Source: CBDCFT01 sp965216365
GTDB lineage: Bacteria; Pseudomonadota; Gammaproteobacteria; Arenicellales; CBDCFT01
Direction: 5' to 3'
NCBI GenBank assembly: GCA_965216365.1
Contig: CBDCFT010000070.1
Location: forward strand, 1-64,000
Length of the DNA: 64,000 nt
Positions 7,101-13,959 of the stretch are shown here, piece after piece. Position 1 is the first letter of the stretch. Each line of letters opens with the position of its first letter. Below the pieces are notes generated by a model. That model saw only the letters and a list, made by a program, of their open reading frames with translations, searched no databases and was not told where the DNA came from. The translations under genes and the position numbers were made by a program.

Positions 7101-8117
7101 TCAGGATTGATGTTCACGATAGTCGAAGGTGTCGTTGATACGATCGATCAAATACTGTCCGCCTGTTGTAGGCAGATATTTTGGCGGGTTATCCGAATCC
7201 TGGCAGGAGTCCAGACAGGCGACGGGGGTGTCAAACTCAGGATCATAAAAGAACGGAAGCGAATAACGATGCTTGTGGGGATGGCTGATGACACGATGTC
7301 TGGTCGATGCGAACGTATCGTTACTCCAACGTGCCATCATGTCGCCGATATTGATCACGAACGTGTTTTCAACAGGTGGTGCATCCATCCAGTCGCCATT
7401 GGCATCTTGAATTTGCAGGCCGCCTACCTCGTCCTGGGCGAGAATAGTCAGGCAACCGAAGTCAGTGTGCGCGCCGGCGCCAAGGTGCGATTCGTCACGA
7501 TTATTTTGATTCGACGGATAATGGAGCAGTCCTAATGTCGCCATCGGTAGTTGTAGAAACTCGTCGAAATAATATTCCGGCAGTTTTAACGCCAGCGCAA
7601 ACGCATGCATAAGCTCCAGCCCCAGCCCCTGACAGGCGTCATAGTAGCTTTGCATCGACTCTTTCCAGCCCGGCAGGTTTCGTGGCCATTGGTTGGGGCC
7701 GTGTAAAGGCGTCCCGGCAAGCACCAGGGGATGATCCGGTGTCAGGTCACGGCCGATCTTCACCCCTTCCTTATAGTCGCCGTCATTGCGTTGTTTGGCC
7801 GGGTCCAGGTTCTCGCCGCCAACAGCGAAATAACCACGATGGCAAGGGGACTCGTCAATCGCAATTTCCGACTTGGTCTGCAAAGGTAACGCAAAAAAAA
7901 GTTTTGCCTGGACAAATGTTTCTTCAATCAATCCTTGACTTATGCCGTGGTTCTTTATGTAAAAAAACCCGAGGTTGTGGCACGCATCGCCAACTCCATC
8001 AGCTACGATTTGACGTTGTTTTGCGTCACCCAGTAGAAATGGTTGCAAATCGATAACAGGTATCGATGGGTCAGGAATATCGGCATGAATAGATTTTGGA
8101 TGGGTTAATACAGCCAT
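7101..8117 (-). CDS. Fe(II)/2-oxoglutarate-type oxygenase, isopenicillin N synthase family
   Basis: 338 residues with the two domains of the family: DIOX_N (IPVIDLQPFLLG, GFFYIKNHGIS) and the 2OG-Fe(II) oxygenase core. Iron ligands are H217 and D219 (GAHTDFGCLTILAQD) and H274 (STRHRVISHP); R284 and S286 (RYSLPFF) form the oxoglutarate carboxylate site. It is a cytoplasmic oxygenase likely to hydroxylate or desaturate a small molecule. It is the promoter-proximal gene of the nitrile hydratase operon. Substrate cannot be deduced. Confidence 0.87.
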   Translation of the reverse strand: MAVLTHPKSIHADIPDPSIPVIDLQPFLLGDAKQRQIVADGVGDACHNLGFFYIKNHGISQGLIEETFVQAKLFFALPLQTKSEIAIDESPCHRGYFAVGGENLDPAKQRNDGDYKEGVKIGRDLTPDHPLVLAGTPLHGPNQWPRNLPGWKESMQSYYDACQGLGLELMHAFALALKLPEYYFDEFLQLPMATLGLLHYPSNQNNRDESHLGAGAHTDFGCLTILAQDEVGGLQIQDANGDWMDAPPVENTFVINIGDMMARWSNDTFASTRHRVISHPHKHRYSLPFFYDPEFDTPVACLDSCQDSDNPPKYLPTTGGQYLIDRINDTFDYREHQS

Positions 8118-8212
8118 TTTGCAGGTAAAACATCTTTATACGGTCGATTTGCAATGTACCATACTGGTCATGCAGGCTATAACCACTATTCAAACCTTTT
8201 CGAGGTGAGCAG
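8118..8212. promoter_or_regulatory. divergent promoter region, oxygenase operon versus sugar kinase
   Basis: 95 bp separate the two divergent starts. GAGGTG at 8202-8207 is the ribosome site for the TTG start of the kinase. No clear operator dyad was found. Confidence 0.5.
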
Positions 8213-9751
8213 TTGATTCAATCGGCATTACTGGGTATCGACTTGGGCGCGGGCAGTCTCAAAGCAACTGTCATTTCAGCCGAGCAGGACGGCGCCGTAT
8301 TGAGTACAGGCGCGCACCCGGTGGACACGCACATACCACAGCCAGGATGGTCCGAGCAAAACCCAGTGCAATGGTATGACGCGTTGTGTGTTGCGGTTAA
8401 AAAAGCCCTTGCTCAAAATAAACTGAACTCAATTAGCATCAGGGGAATAGCCATCTCCGCTGGTGCGCATATTCCGGTGTTGTTGGATAAACACGATGCG
8501 GTTATTCGACCGGCAATTATGTGGAACGATCAACGCAGCGCCGCCCAGGTGAAATCACTGCACGAACAACACGGTGATCTGATTCTTGAAACATCGTTAA
8601 ACAAGGCGAACCCAACCTGGTCGCTGGCGATGTTGCGTTGGTTGCAGGAACAGGAACCTGACAATATCGCGCGGGTACGTAAACTTTGCATGGCGAAGGA
8701 TTATTTGCGTTACCGGTTGACCGGCGAGTGGGCGACGGACTTCGGCGATGTCATCGGCGCATTGATGGGAGATGTGAACACAAGTGACTGGTCGCAGGAA
8801 ATTTGTCAGTTGATAAGCTGGTCGATGGGTACGCTTCCCCAGGTCAAAAACGCAACCGACAAGGCCGGTTCGATTACAAAGCAGGCGGCCGAAGACACGG
8901 GGCTGGCTTCGGGGACGCCAGTAGTCGTCGGCAGTATCGACACGAGTGTCGAATTGTTGGGCGCCGGGGTAGTCGAGGTCGGTCAGGCTTCGATTAAACT
9001 GGCGACGGCGGGGGTTTTGTCGTTGGTTGCCAAGGAACCCGTATTGCAACCGCCTATCTCGTGTTATCCGCATTTGGTCGCTGGCCGTTACTACCTCGCT
9101 TCGGGGACGAACTCCTGCGCATCTGCCCACCAGTGGGCGTGTGATCAGTTTTTCAACCCGGAAAGTCTGGCCAAGGGTGAAACAACCGCTGATGCATTCG
9201 ATGAAATGGATAAACTTGTGGCAGGTGTTGTACCGGGCTGCGACGGCTTGTTGTTTCATCCCTACCTTCAGGGTGAACGCGCACCGTATTGGGATCCGGA
9301 TTTGCGGGCGGATTTCATCGGCTTAACCATGCAGCACACGCGCGCGCATATCGCACGGGCCGTGTACGAAGGAATTGCATTTTCCATACGTGATTTAATG
9401 CAGGATGCGACGGAAAAAGGATTAGAGATTTTATCCGCACGTTTAATCGGTGGCGGTGCGCGCAGCGCAACCTGGTCGCAGATTATGACGGATGTCACAG
9501 GACTGGACTTGGAAATACCGGTGCAAGGAGATGCATCGTTTGGCAGTGCACTGGTGGCGGGTATCGGTGTTGGCGAATTTGACGATGCCAATGATGCGAT
9601 CAAACGCTGCGTAAAAATCAATAACGCAGTGGAGCCAGACAAAAATACAAAACTAATCTACGATGAGTTATTTTCCATCTATCGTGATGCGCAGCAAACC
9701 TTGGCACCAATTAATCACAGACTTGCAGCATTACATTGCCCAGGTATTTAG
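8213..9751 (+). CDS. FGGY-family carbohydrate kinase, xylulokinase-like
   Basis: 512 residues. The N-terminal ATPase-fold motif is LLGIDLGAGSLKATV and the sugar-site motif MWNDQRS has D106; the C-terminal half has HPYLQGERAPYWDP and RLIGGGARSATWSQI, matching xylulokinase. The usual GGGDNAA catalytic segment is replaced by VVGSIDTSVELLGAG, which keeps an aspartate but suggests that the sugar may not be xylulose. TTG start is chosen because GAGGTG lies five bases upstream. No sugar isomerase or transporter is adjacent, so its pathway is not visible here. Confidence 0.82.
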   Translation: MIQSALLGIDLGAGSLKATVISAEQDGAVLSTGAHPVDTHIPQPGWSEQNPVQWYDALCVAVKKALAQNKLNSISIRGIAISAGAHIPVLLDKHDAVIRPAIMWNDQRSAAQVKSLHEQHGDLILETSLNKANPTWSLAMLRWLQEQEPDNIARVRKLCMAKDYLRYRLTGEWATDFGDVIGALMGDVNTSDWSQEICQLISWSMGTLPQVKNATDKAGSITKQAAEDTGLASGTPVVVGSIDTSVELLGAGVVEVGQASIKLATAGVLSLVAKEPVLQPPISCYPHLVAGRYYLASGTNSCASAHQWACDQFFNPESLAKGETTADAFDEMDKLVAGVVPGCDGLLFHPYLQGERAPYWDPDLRADFIGLTMQHTRAHIARAVYEGIAFSIRDLMQDATEKGLEILSARLIGGGARSATWSQIMTDVTGLDLEIPVQGDASFGSALVAGIGVGEFDDANDAIKRCVKINNAVEPDKNTKLIYDELFSIYRDAQQTLAPINHRLAALHCPGI

Positions 9752-9958
9752 CCGGTATATTGTCAATATACGGCCATTGGTCGTATATCACGCGTGACTG
9801 CTGGAAACATTATATCGAGATAAAATGTGTAAAAAATTGATTTATAGCTGAATTAAATATGAGAATTTCCCTGCAAGTTAAGTATTTTAATGAGACAGGC
9901 TTGCGTAATATCGCGCAACAGGCCGTGTTACAACACGGCGTATAGCCGTCTACTCACT
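9752..9958. other. intergenic region with two dyads before the cassette array
   Basis: Right after the kinase stop lies CCGGTATATTG-T-CAATATACGG (9752-9773), an inverted repeat without a T-run. A second hairpin GCCGTGTT-AC-AACACGGC occupies 9922-9939, 20 bp before the first cassette boundary. The stretch is AT-rich and shows no ORF. It could be a relic of an attI or an older attC, but the boundary motif alone cannot decide. Confidence 0.5.
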
Positions 9959-9959
9959 G

Positions 9960-10570
9960 TTATACCTAATTAGCGAAAGCCGATGGAAGAAAAGGCCCTC
10001 GAAACACTCGTTCGCTTTGTGACCTTCGGGTATTCCCAACGGGGAAAGAAGGATCGCAAAGTCTTTGATTCGCTAATGGGCGAGCTTCCGCCTGACAGCC
10101 CGGCTATCCGGTTCCTAGATGAACACGATATGGGCGATCCTTTTAAATACGAAATCATCAGCCCGCTGCACAGGGTGGTCGAAGAATGGAACAGAGTTGA
10201 TCGAATATTTCTGAATAAACGGATTGAAAGCAAAAAAGCCGCATTTGTCGAATCCCTGCGGGCGTTTCTGGATCGTTTCAGTGAACGTTCGGGAGGAGAA
10301 GGAAATGGCTTCATCTCGATTGGCATGAAAGATTGGGAAGATCGCCCTAAAATGATCGAATACAAGAGCGAGTTGAATCGGCTAGGTACAGAGTCATTCA
10401 AGCGATACAACGAGTTCGTTGGTTATGCGCACAAGAAGTTGCCGGTATAACAATTCGGTCAAGTCGTTCGCTTCGCTCACTCGGACGTCTGGTGCTCCGC
10501 GGCTTTTTGCGCATGGCTTCGCCATGTTTGCGCAAACGCTGCTCCGCACCAGCCGCCGCTTACCTCGGCG
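9960..10570 (+). mobile_element. integron gene cassette 1 (ORF plus attC)
   Basis: The left boundary core is GTTATAC (9959-9965) and the attC R'' box at the 3' end of the gene is GTATAAC (10445-10451), its exact reverse complement. This is expected only if the two belonged to one circular cassette. The gene's stop codon TAA falls inside the R'' box, as in typical cassettes. The array has at least two units with no integrase gene in the window. Confidence 0.82.
9983..10450 (+). CDS. cassette-borne hypothetical protein
   Basis: 155 residues, no family recognised. It is hydrophilic and rich in charged residues, with no signal peptide or membrane segment: EKALETLVRFVTFG at the start, RIESKKAAFVESLRAFLDRF in a predicted helix, and a basic tail ending HKKLPV. 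The stop codon overlaps the attC R'' box. As a lone ORF in an integron cassette it probably has its own expression or depends on an upstream promoter; function is unknown. Confidence 0.7.
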   Translation: MEEKALETLVRFVTFGYSQRGKKDRKVFDSLMGELPPDSPAIRFLDEHDMGDPFKYEIISPLHRVVEEWNRVDRIFLNKRIESKKAAFVESLRAFLDRFSERSGGEGNGFISIGMKDWEDRPKMIEYKSELNRLGTESFKRYNEFVGYAHKKLPV

Positions 10571-10576
10571 TTAGAC
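10445..10576 (+). repeat. integron attC site 1 (132 bp)
   Basis: R'' GTATAAC (10445-10451) and R' GTTAGAC (10570-10576) enclose a large imperfect palindrome. The left inner box ATTCGGTCAAGTCG and the right inner box CCGCTTACCTCGGC correspond to L'' and L'. The centre folds as TGGTGCTCCGC.../...GCTCCGCACCA with CATGGC-TTCG-CCATG at the tip. The conserved GCGTTAGAC at the right end is typical of attC sites. Confidence 0.85.
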
Positions 10577-11249
10577 AAAAATAGGTGAGTATGAAAATTC
10601 AACTGCTATCCCAAAAACCCTCAAGTCCTATGAGGATTGAGACAGCATTGGAACTACGAGAAACTATACGAGACTATTCGAGTAAACCAATTTCTCTTGG
10701 CCATCTCTCCCAATTGCTATGGGCAGCACAAGGAAAGCGAGGTGAAAGTGGGAAGTTAAATGCTCCTTCTGCCGGTGGGCAGTATCCTTTAACGGTTTTC
10801 GTAGTTGCACACAAAATATCGGAAATTGATGTTGGAATATTTCAGTACAAAAATACAGATCATTCTTTAGAACAGGTTTTAAGTGGCGAGTTCAGACAGG
10901 TACTTAGTGAAGCTGCTATAGGTGAACAGCCGTGGATTGATGAAGCAGCTGCAATAATTATTTTAACGGCTAATATTGAATCAATGAACGAACATTTCGC
11001 TGAGCAGCCTCCAGTAAAGAAACGTGGTGAAAGGTATGTTTATATTGAAACAGGGGCTGTTGCACAGAACATTCAATTACAAGGAACAGCTTTAAATATA
11101 GGCATGGTATTTGTAGGCGGTTTTAAGAATGATATGGTCAAATCTATATTGAAACTACCAAAAGAACTGGAACCAACTGCATTGCTATGTGTTGGTAATG
11201 TCTAACAAGTCAGTTAACCGGACGCTTAAAAGCGCCGGTTACTTTTGCG
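10571..11249 (+). mobile_element. integron gene cassette 2 (SagB-like gene plus attC)
   Basis: The left boundary core GTTAGAC (10570-10576) is the exact reverse complement of the R'' box GTCTAAC (11200-11206) at the end of this cassette. The gene's TAA again sits inside R''. The cassette is visibly more AT-rich than the core genes, which agrees with transfer. Confidence 0.85.
10591..11205 (+). CDS. SagB-type nitroreductase-fold oxidoreductase in a cassette
   Basis: About 204 residues of the SagB/ThcOx nitroreductase fold, which binds FMN. Typical features: ELRETIRDYSSKPISLGHLSQLLWAAQG near the N-terminus (shown in part: RETIRDYSSKPISL), the APSAGGQYPLTVFVVAH FMN/substrate segment, and C-terminal YIETGAVAQNIQLQGTALN with GMVFVGGF. 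Members oxidise azolines in peptide natural products or reduce small molecules; no partner is present, so a stand-alone reductase is more likely. ATG 10591 is chosen, although GTG 10585 is possible; SD spacing is poor for both. Confidence 0.82.
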   Translation: MKIQLLSQKPSSPMRIETALELRETIRDYSSKPISLGHLSQLLWAAQGKRGESGKLNAPSAGGQYPLTVFVVAHKISEIDVGIFQYKNTDHSLEQVLSGEFRQVLSEAAIGEQPWIDEAAAIIILTANIESMNEHFAEQPPVKKRGERYVYIETGAVAQNIQLQGTALNIGMVFVGGFKNDMVKSILKLPKELEPTALLCVGNV

Positions 11250-11255
11250 TTAGCT
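11200..11255 (+). repeat. integron attC site 2 (56 bp)
   Basis: R'' GTCTAAC at 11200-11206 and R' GTTAGCT at 11249-11255 flank a compact palindrome with AACCGG-A-CGCTT-AA-AAGCG-CCGGTT. One base (A) is unpaired in the left arm, like the extrahelical bases that orient attC recombination. Length matches the shortest classical attC sites (about 57-60 bp). Confidence 0.87.
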
Positions 11256-11280
11256 GTCAAGACCACCGAGGATACGTTTT

Positions 11281-11409
11281 ATGAAAATACACCACCAAGT
11301 AGCAATCAATGCCTCGCCTTCAACAGTGTATGCAGCCATATCCGAGCCAGACAATATTGGGAAATGGTGGGATAAACAAACCGCCAACAACACAGAGCAA
11401 CCAGCGTAG
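11281..11409 (+). pseudogene. truncated cassette gene: START/SRPBCC-domain N-terminus
   Basis: Directly after attC 2, an ATG at 11281 opens 42 codons ending in TAG at 11407. The peptide starts MKIHHQVAINASPSTVYAAI then SEPDNIGKWWD, the first strand and helix of SRPBCC (Aha1/polyketide-cyclase) proteins, which normally run 130-150 residues. Homology stops after WWDKQT, and a REP-like palindrome begins at the stop codon. So a third cassette was truncated, probably by repeat insertion or deletion. No attC follows it. Confidence 0.7.
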
Positions 11410-11435
11410 GGCGGGTTAGCGAAGCGTAACCCGCC
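11410..11435. repeat. REP-like palindrome GGCGGGTTA...TAACCCGCC
   Basis: A 9-bp perfect stem with an 8-base loop. The motif TAGGGCGGGTTAGCG...CGTAACCCGCC is a widely scattered palindromic repeat in gammaproteobacteria. It lies in the intergenic gap between cassette 3 and the zinc-ribbon gene. Confidence 0.7.
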
Positions 11436-11489
11436 GTATACAGGTGAGATTTAAATTTGATGTATCGAATATGGGGATAGAATCGAAAT

Positions 11490-11518
11490 GGTGGATTACG
11501 GCTTACGCCTAATCCACC
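11490..11518. repeat. REP-like palindrome GGTGGATTA...TAATCCACC
   Basis: A stem of 9 bp, extended inside by GGC-TTAC-GCC after one bulged base. It is another common intergenic palindrome type, 55 bp from the previous one. The rest of 11410-11581 holds no gene. Confidence 0.7.
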
Positions 11519-11581
11519 TCACGCTTGCTGACGTCTGTTAATCACAAACTGGCAACATTTAACCGATTGGAGAACTAATCC

Positions 11582-12115
11582 ATGGATTGTCCAAAATGTA
11601 AACACAATACCTTAAAGCCGTACAAGATGGCCGATGAGTTGCCGGCAATGTATTGCGCTGCGTGCGACGGGGTTCTGATTGCCTTGTTGAATTACCGTTA
11701 CTGGTTGGAGAATTCCGGCGACGATTCTCATCGAGACGAAAACATCGAAGTGCTTGCCGAAGATACTGACGATGCGATGTTATGTCCAAAGTGCGAACGC
11801 TTGATGACCAAGTATCGAGTTTCCGAGAAAACCGATCATCGACTGGACTTGTGCGCGCATTGTGATGAAGTGTGGATGGACACCGGTGAGTGGCAGATGC
11901 TTAAACAACTCGGCATTCACAACCGTTTGTCCACAATCTTTACTGAACCATGGCAATCCCGAATCGTAAAGACCGAAACGAACCAGCGGTTGGAAAAACG
12001 TTTGCAGGAGGATTGGGGTGAGCAAGACTATCGTCATGTACGCGAGTTTCGTGAATGGTTGCTTGCGCATCCGCAAAGCAGCGAGCTACGCGCGTACTTG
12101 CTTGACTGGACGTGA
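11582..12115 (+). CDS. TFIIB-type zinc-ribbon protein
   Basis: 177 residues with two zinc-ribbon modules: C3-x2-C6 with C25-x2-C28, and C68-x2-C71 with C91-x2-C94 followed by DEVWMDTGEW, the zf-TFIIB signature. The C-terminal region is charged and helical (QRLEKRLQEDWGEQDYRH). Soluble; no signal. Such proteins are common but of unknown function, possibly nucleic-acid or protein binding. It has its own upstream GGAGAAC ribosome site and no operon partner. Confidence 0.82.
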   Translation: MDCPKCKHNTLKPYKMADELPAMYCAACDGVLIALLNYRYWLENSGDDSHRDENIEVLAEDTDDAMLCPKCERLMTKYRVSEKTDHRLDLCAHCDEVWMDTGEWQMLKQLGIHNRLSTIFTEPWQSRIVKTETNQRLEKRLQEDWGEQDYRHVREFREWLLAHPQSSELRAYLLDWT

Positions 12116-12190
12116 AAAACCGGATTCAAATTTTTATCGGCGAATGGCGTCGCTGACGCGATTTGTCCGTCCTACGAATCCAGGTATCGT

Positions 12191-12586
12191 ATGAGAATAC
12201 TTTTAGGTCTAGTACTCACTCCGTTAATTGTTTCATTGTATTGGGTGGGCATTTCTTTAGTTTTCGAAGGAAGCTTACCAAGGCTAGATGAACTGCTTCT
12301 TACTTCGATGCCAACGTATATGGTAACGCTACTTGGTTTAATAGTATTTGGTTTGCCCGTAACATATCTCTTAAAAAGATTAAGACTGTTAAACATTATT
12401 AGCTTATCATTATCTGGCGCGATTACTGGTGTTTTCTACTATTCTGTCATTAATGTTTCGTTCGCCATTATGTTTGGGAGTAATTTTTCGATTGACAGGC
12501 AAATTATTGTGTTGGGATGCATATTCGGACTGGTTACAGCGTTGGTGTTTGGGTTAGTTTCAGGCATATGTAAAACACCTACTTAA
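12191..12586 (+). CDS. small integral membrane protein, unknown
   Basis: 131 residues with about four hydrophobic helices: ILLGLVLTPLIVSLYWVGI, YMVTLLGLIVFGLPVTYLL, ISLSLSGAITGVFYYSVI and IVLGCIFGLVTALVFGLV. No family recognised. Codon usage is AT-rich compared with the core genes, so it may be acquired like the neighbouring cassettes. Its stop overlaps ACTTAAC, which resembles an attC R'' box, but no matching left core was found. Confidence 0.6.
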   Translation: MRILLGLVLTPLIVSLYWVGISLVFEGSLPRLDELLLTSMPTYMVTLLGLIVFGLPVTYLLKRLRLLNIISLSLSGAITGVFYYSVINVSFAIMFGSNFSIDRQIIVLGCIFGLVTALVFGLVSGICKTPT

Positions 12587-12703
12587 CACCGCGGACGGTG
12601 TAATTGAGTGAAATAATATCCATGATTAGCGATACACCGATTTTGTTGCACGAAACTCAACTAGATACATCTCGCGCCGCCTATCTAGACGCAAAACCCG
12701 ACA

Positions 12704-12741
12704 AACGGCTTTTATACCCATCCATGGGAATAGAAGCCGTT
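12704..12741. repeat. strong 38-bp hairpin
   Basis: AACGGCTTTTATACCCAT pairs with ATGGGAATAGAAGCCGTT around a CC tip, with one mismatch and one wobble. No T-run follows, so it is not a standard terminator. It may be a REP/MITE-like element. The surrounding 12587-12792 has no convincing gene. Confidence 0.55.
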
Positions 12742-12792
12742 GCAGGCTAGATCCACGTTAGGTATACAACAGAAATATGGACAAAACCTTTT

Positions 12793-13251
12793 TTGTATGC
12801 CAGCTTTCAATGGGGCCGCATGTACTCTCTTCATTTCTATGCGGTCGAAGACAGAGCACCACGGGTTTACCCGTGGGTGAATGAGCTACGTTGTTGCTCA
12901 TCGTGGCCCGTAGTTGAAGTGATGAGCAGCAACGGCAGCCCGAAGGGCTGTGACAGTAAGCACCCCGTCTTTAGCTGGGGGAATCTATTGTTATTGGTAA
13001 CCAAGGATGACCCCATCTCAGACGATCTGTTTGTTCAGCCGAACGAGTTTCTCGGAAAAGTATCATGGATACCCAGATTGCTTAGGGCGACATACTTTAT
13101 TCCTTGGAGAGCTGCGCCAAATGGAATGCGATTACAATCCTTATCGGTTAAGACATTGTTTTGGCTGTCCAGGCTGGGTGGTGCTTTCTTCTTTATTTCA
13201 ATTCTTAGTTTCTTGGTTGGAGCATTTCTCGTGGCGGGTGGGCATGCCTAA
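12793..13251 (+). CDS. doubtful ORF, membrane-anchored tail, interrupted by a structured insert
   Basis: A 152-codon frame whose middle third is made of hairpin sequence described below and so is not ordinary coding DNA. The C-terminal part (FLGKVSWIPRLLRA, then two hydrophobic stretches ending FLVGAFLVAGGHA) could be the 3' end of a real membrane protein gene. No family was recognised. I give it as possible only. Confidence 0.3.
   Translation: MYASFQWGRMYSLHFYAVEDRAPRVYPWVNELRCCSSWPVVEVMSSNGSPKGCDSKHPVFSWGNLLLLVTKDDPISDDLFVQPNEFLGKVSWIPRLLRATYFIPWRAAPNGMRLQSLSVKTLFWLSRLGGAFFFISILSFLVGAFLVAGGHA
12855..12983 (+). mobile_element. possible IS200/IS605-type relic or structured RNA (four hairpins, no transposase)
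   Basis: Four hairpins in 129 bp: CCACGGGT-TT-ACCCGTGG (12859-12876), ATGAGC...GCTCAT (12880-12901), CAGCCC-GAA-GGGCTG (12936-12950), and CCCC-GTCTTTAGCT-GGGGG (12963-12981). The last has the CCCCGTCTTTAG...GGGG look common at right ends of IS200/IS605 elements and at the 3' end of TnpB guide RNAs. No tnpA or tnpB remains. Family assignment is by resemblance only. Confidence 0.4.
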
Positions 13252-13270
13252 CATATATGAGCCTTAGCAA

Positions 13271-13301
13271 GCGTAGCCCGGATGCAGTGAAACGGAAACT
13301 G
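13271..13301. repeat. REP-like GTAGCCCGGATG element
   Basis: GCGTAGCCCGGATGCAGTG opens a degenerate copy of the common GTAGCCCGGATG palindromic repeat, with CTGGG as the decayed return arm. A related copy is at 61192. The gap 13252-13374 has nothing else. Confidence 0.5.
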
Positions 13302-13374
13302 GGATGAACAGGTATTCCCGGACTCCAATGCTGAAATATCCAGGTCGAACGGGTTAGAACAAAAAATAACGCAG

Positions 13375-13926
13375 CTAACTCAACCGCTGAAACCGCTGTG
13401 GGTATTCGACAATTAAACCATCCACATCTACAACCAGATCCACGGAATAGTCCGGCATAAAACGTTCGTATTTGTATCGCTCACCAAGTGTTATACAGGA
13501 ATAACGTTGTTGCATCGCATCGACTTTTAGATCCGGAATCGACACATAGGCGACGCGAACATCGCGCATTTGTTTTTCCGCCATATTCAACCGGCGAATC
13601 GGCAGACTGTTGGTGAACGGTGTGCAGCCGATATCGATGTCGATACAGCCGGAAAGATTTTGCAGGGTGAATCCCTTGCCATCAATCCAGTTACCTTCGC
13701 CGTCGCTGTTCAGTTCAAGCGCATAAGTCGAACCGGTCATTTCTACTTTGGCGTAGCGCACCCGCCAGAATTCGTCACACTCCACGCGATAGCGCATGCC
13801 GTAGGATTTTTCGTTTACATCACAAATGACCACACTGTCTGCAATGATTCGATGCAAATCCTGCCTCAGCGTTAAATGTTCCAGGCCGATACCGTCCCAC
13901 GTGCTCCAACGAACATCGATATTCAT
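13375..13926 (-). CDS. putative glycolipid-binding family protein
   Basis: 183 residues matching the style of the PF06475 family: VRWSTWDGIGLEHLTL at the N-terminus, YRVECDEFWRVRYAKVE, a DGKGFTLQNLSGCIDIDI strand pair, and PFTNSLPIRRL. Later AYVSIPDLKVDAMQQRY and GERYKYER continue the beta-barrel pattern. Soluble, no signal peptide. Family members bind glycolipid-like ligands in some bacteria; role here unknown. It follows the lipase-like gene on the same strand by 33 bp, so an operon is plausible. Confidence 0.75.
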   Translation of the reverse strand: MNIDVRWSTWDGIGLEHLTLRQDLHRIIADSVVICDVNEKSYGMRYRVECDEFWRVRYAKVEMTGSTYALELNSDGEGNWIDGKGFTLQNLSGCIDIDIGCTPFTNSLPIRRLNMAEKQMRDVRVAYVSIPDLKVDAMQQRYSCITLGERYKYERFMPDYSVDLVVDVDGLIVEYPQRFQRLS

Positions 13927-13959
13927 GTCTACCCCTTCGAGTTATCTTTTATGTCAAAA

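Noticed and set aside
12582..12763. Possible third attC between ACTTAAC (12582-12588) and GTTAGGT (12757-12763)
   Set aside because: No matching core GTTAAGT upstream of the gene at 12191, the two boxes are not complementary enough, and the sequence between is not a continuous palindrome.
13373..13379. AGCTAAC as the R'' partner of the truncated third cassette (core GTTAGCT)
   Set aside because: It lies 2 kb away, beyond several unrelated genes, and overlaps the stop region of an opposite-strand gene; most likely chance.
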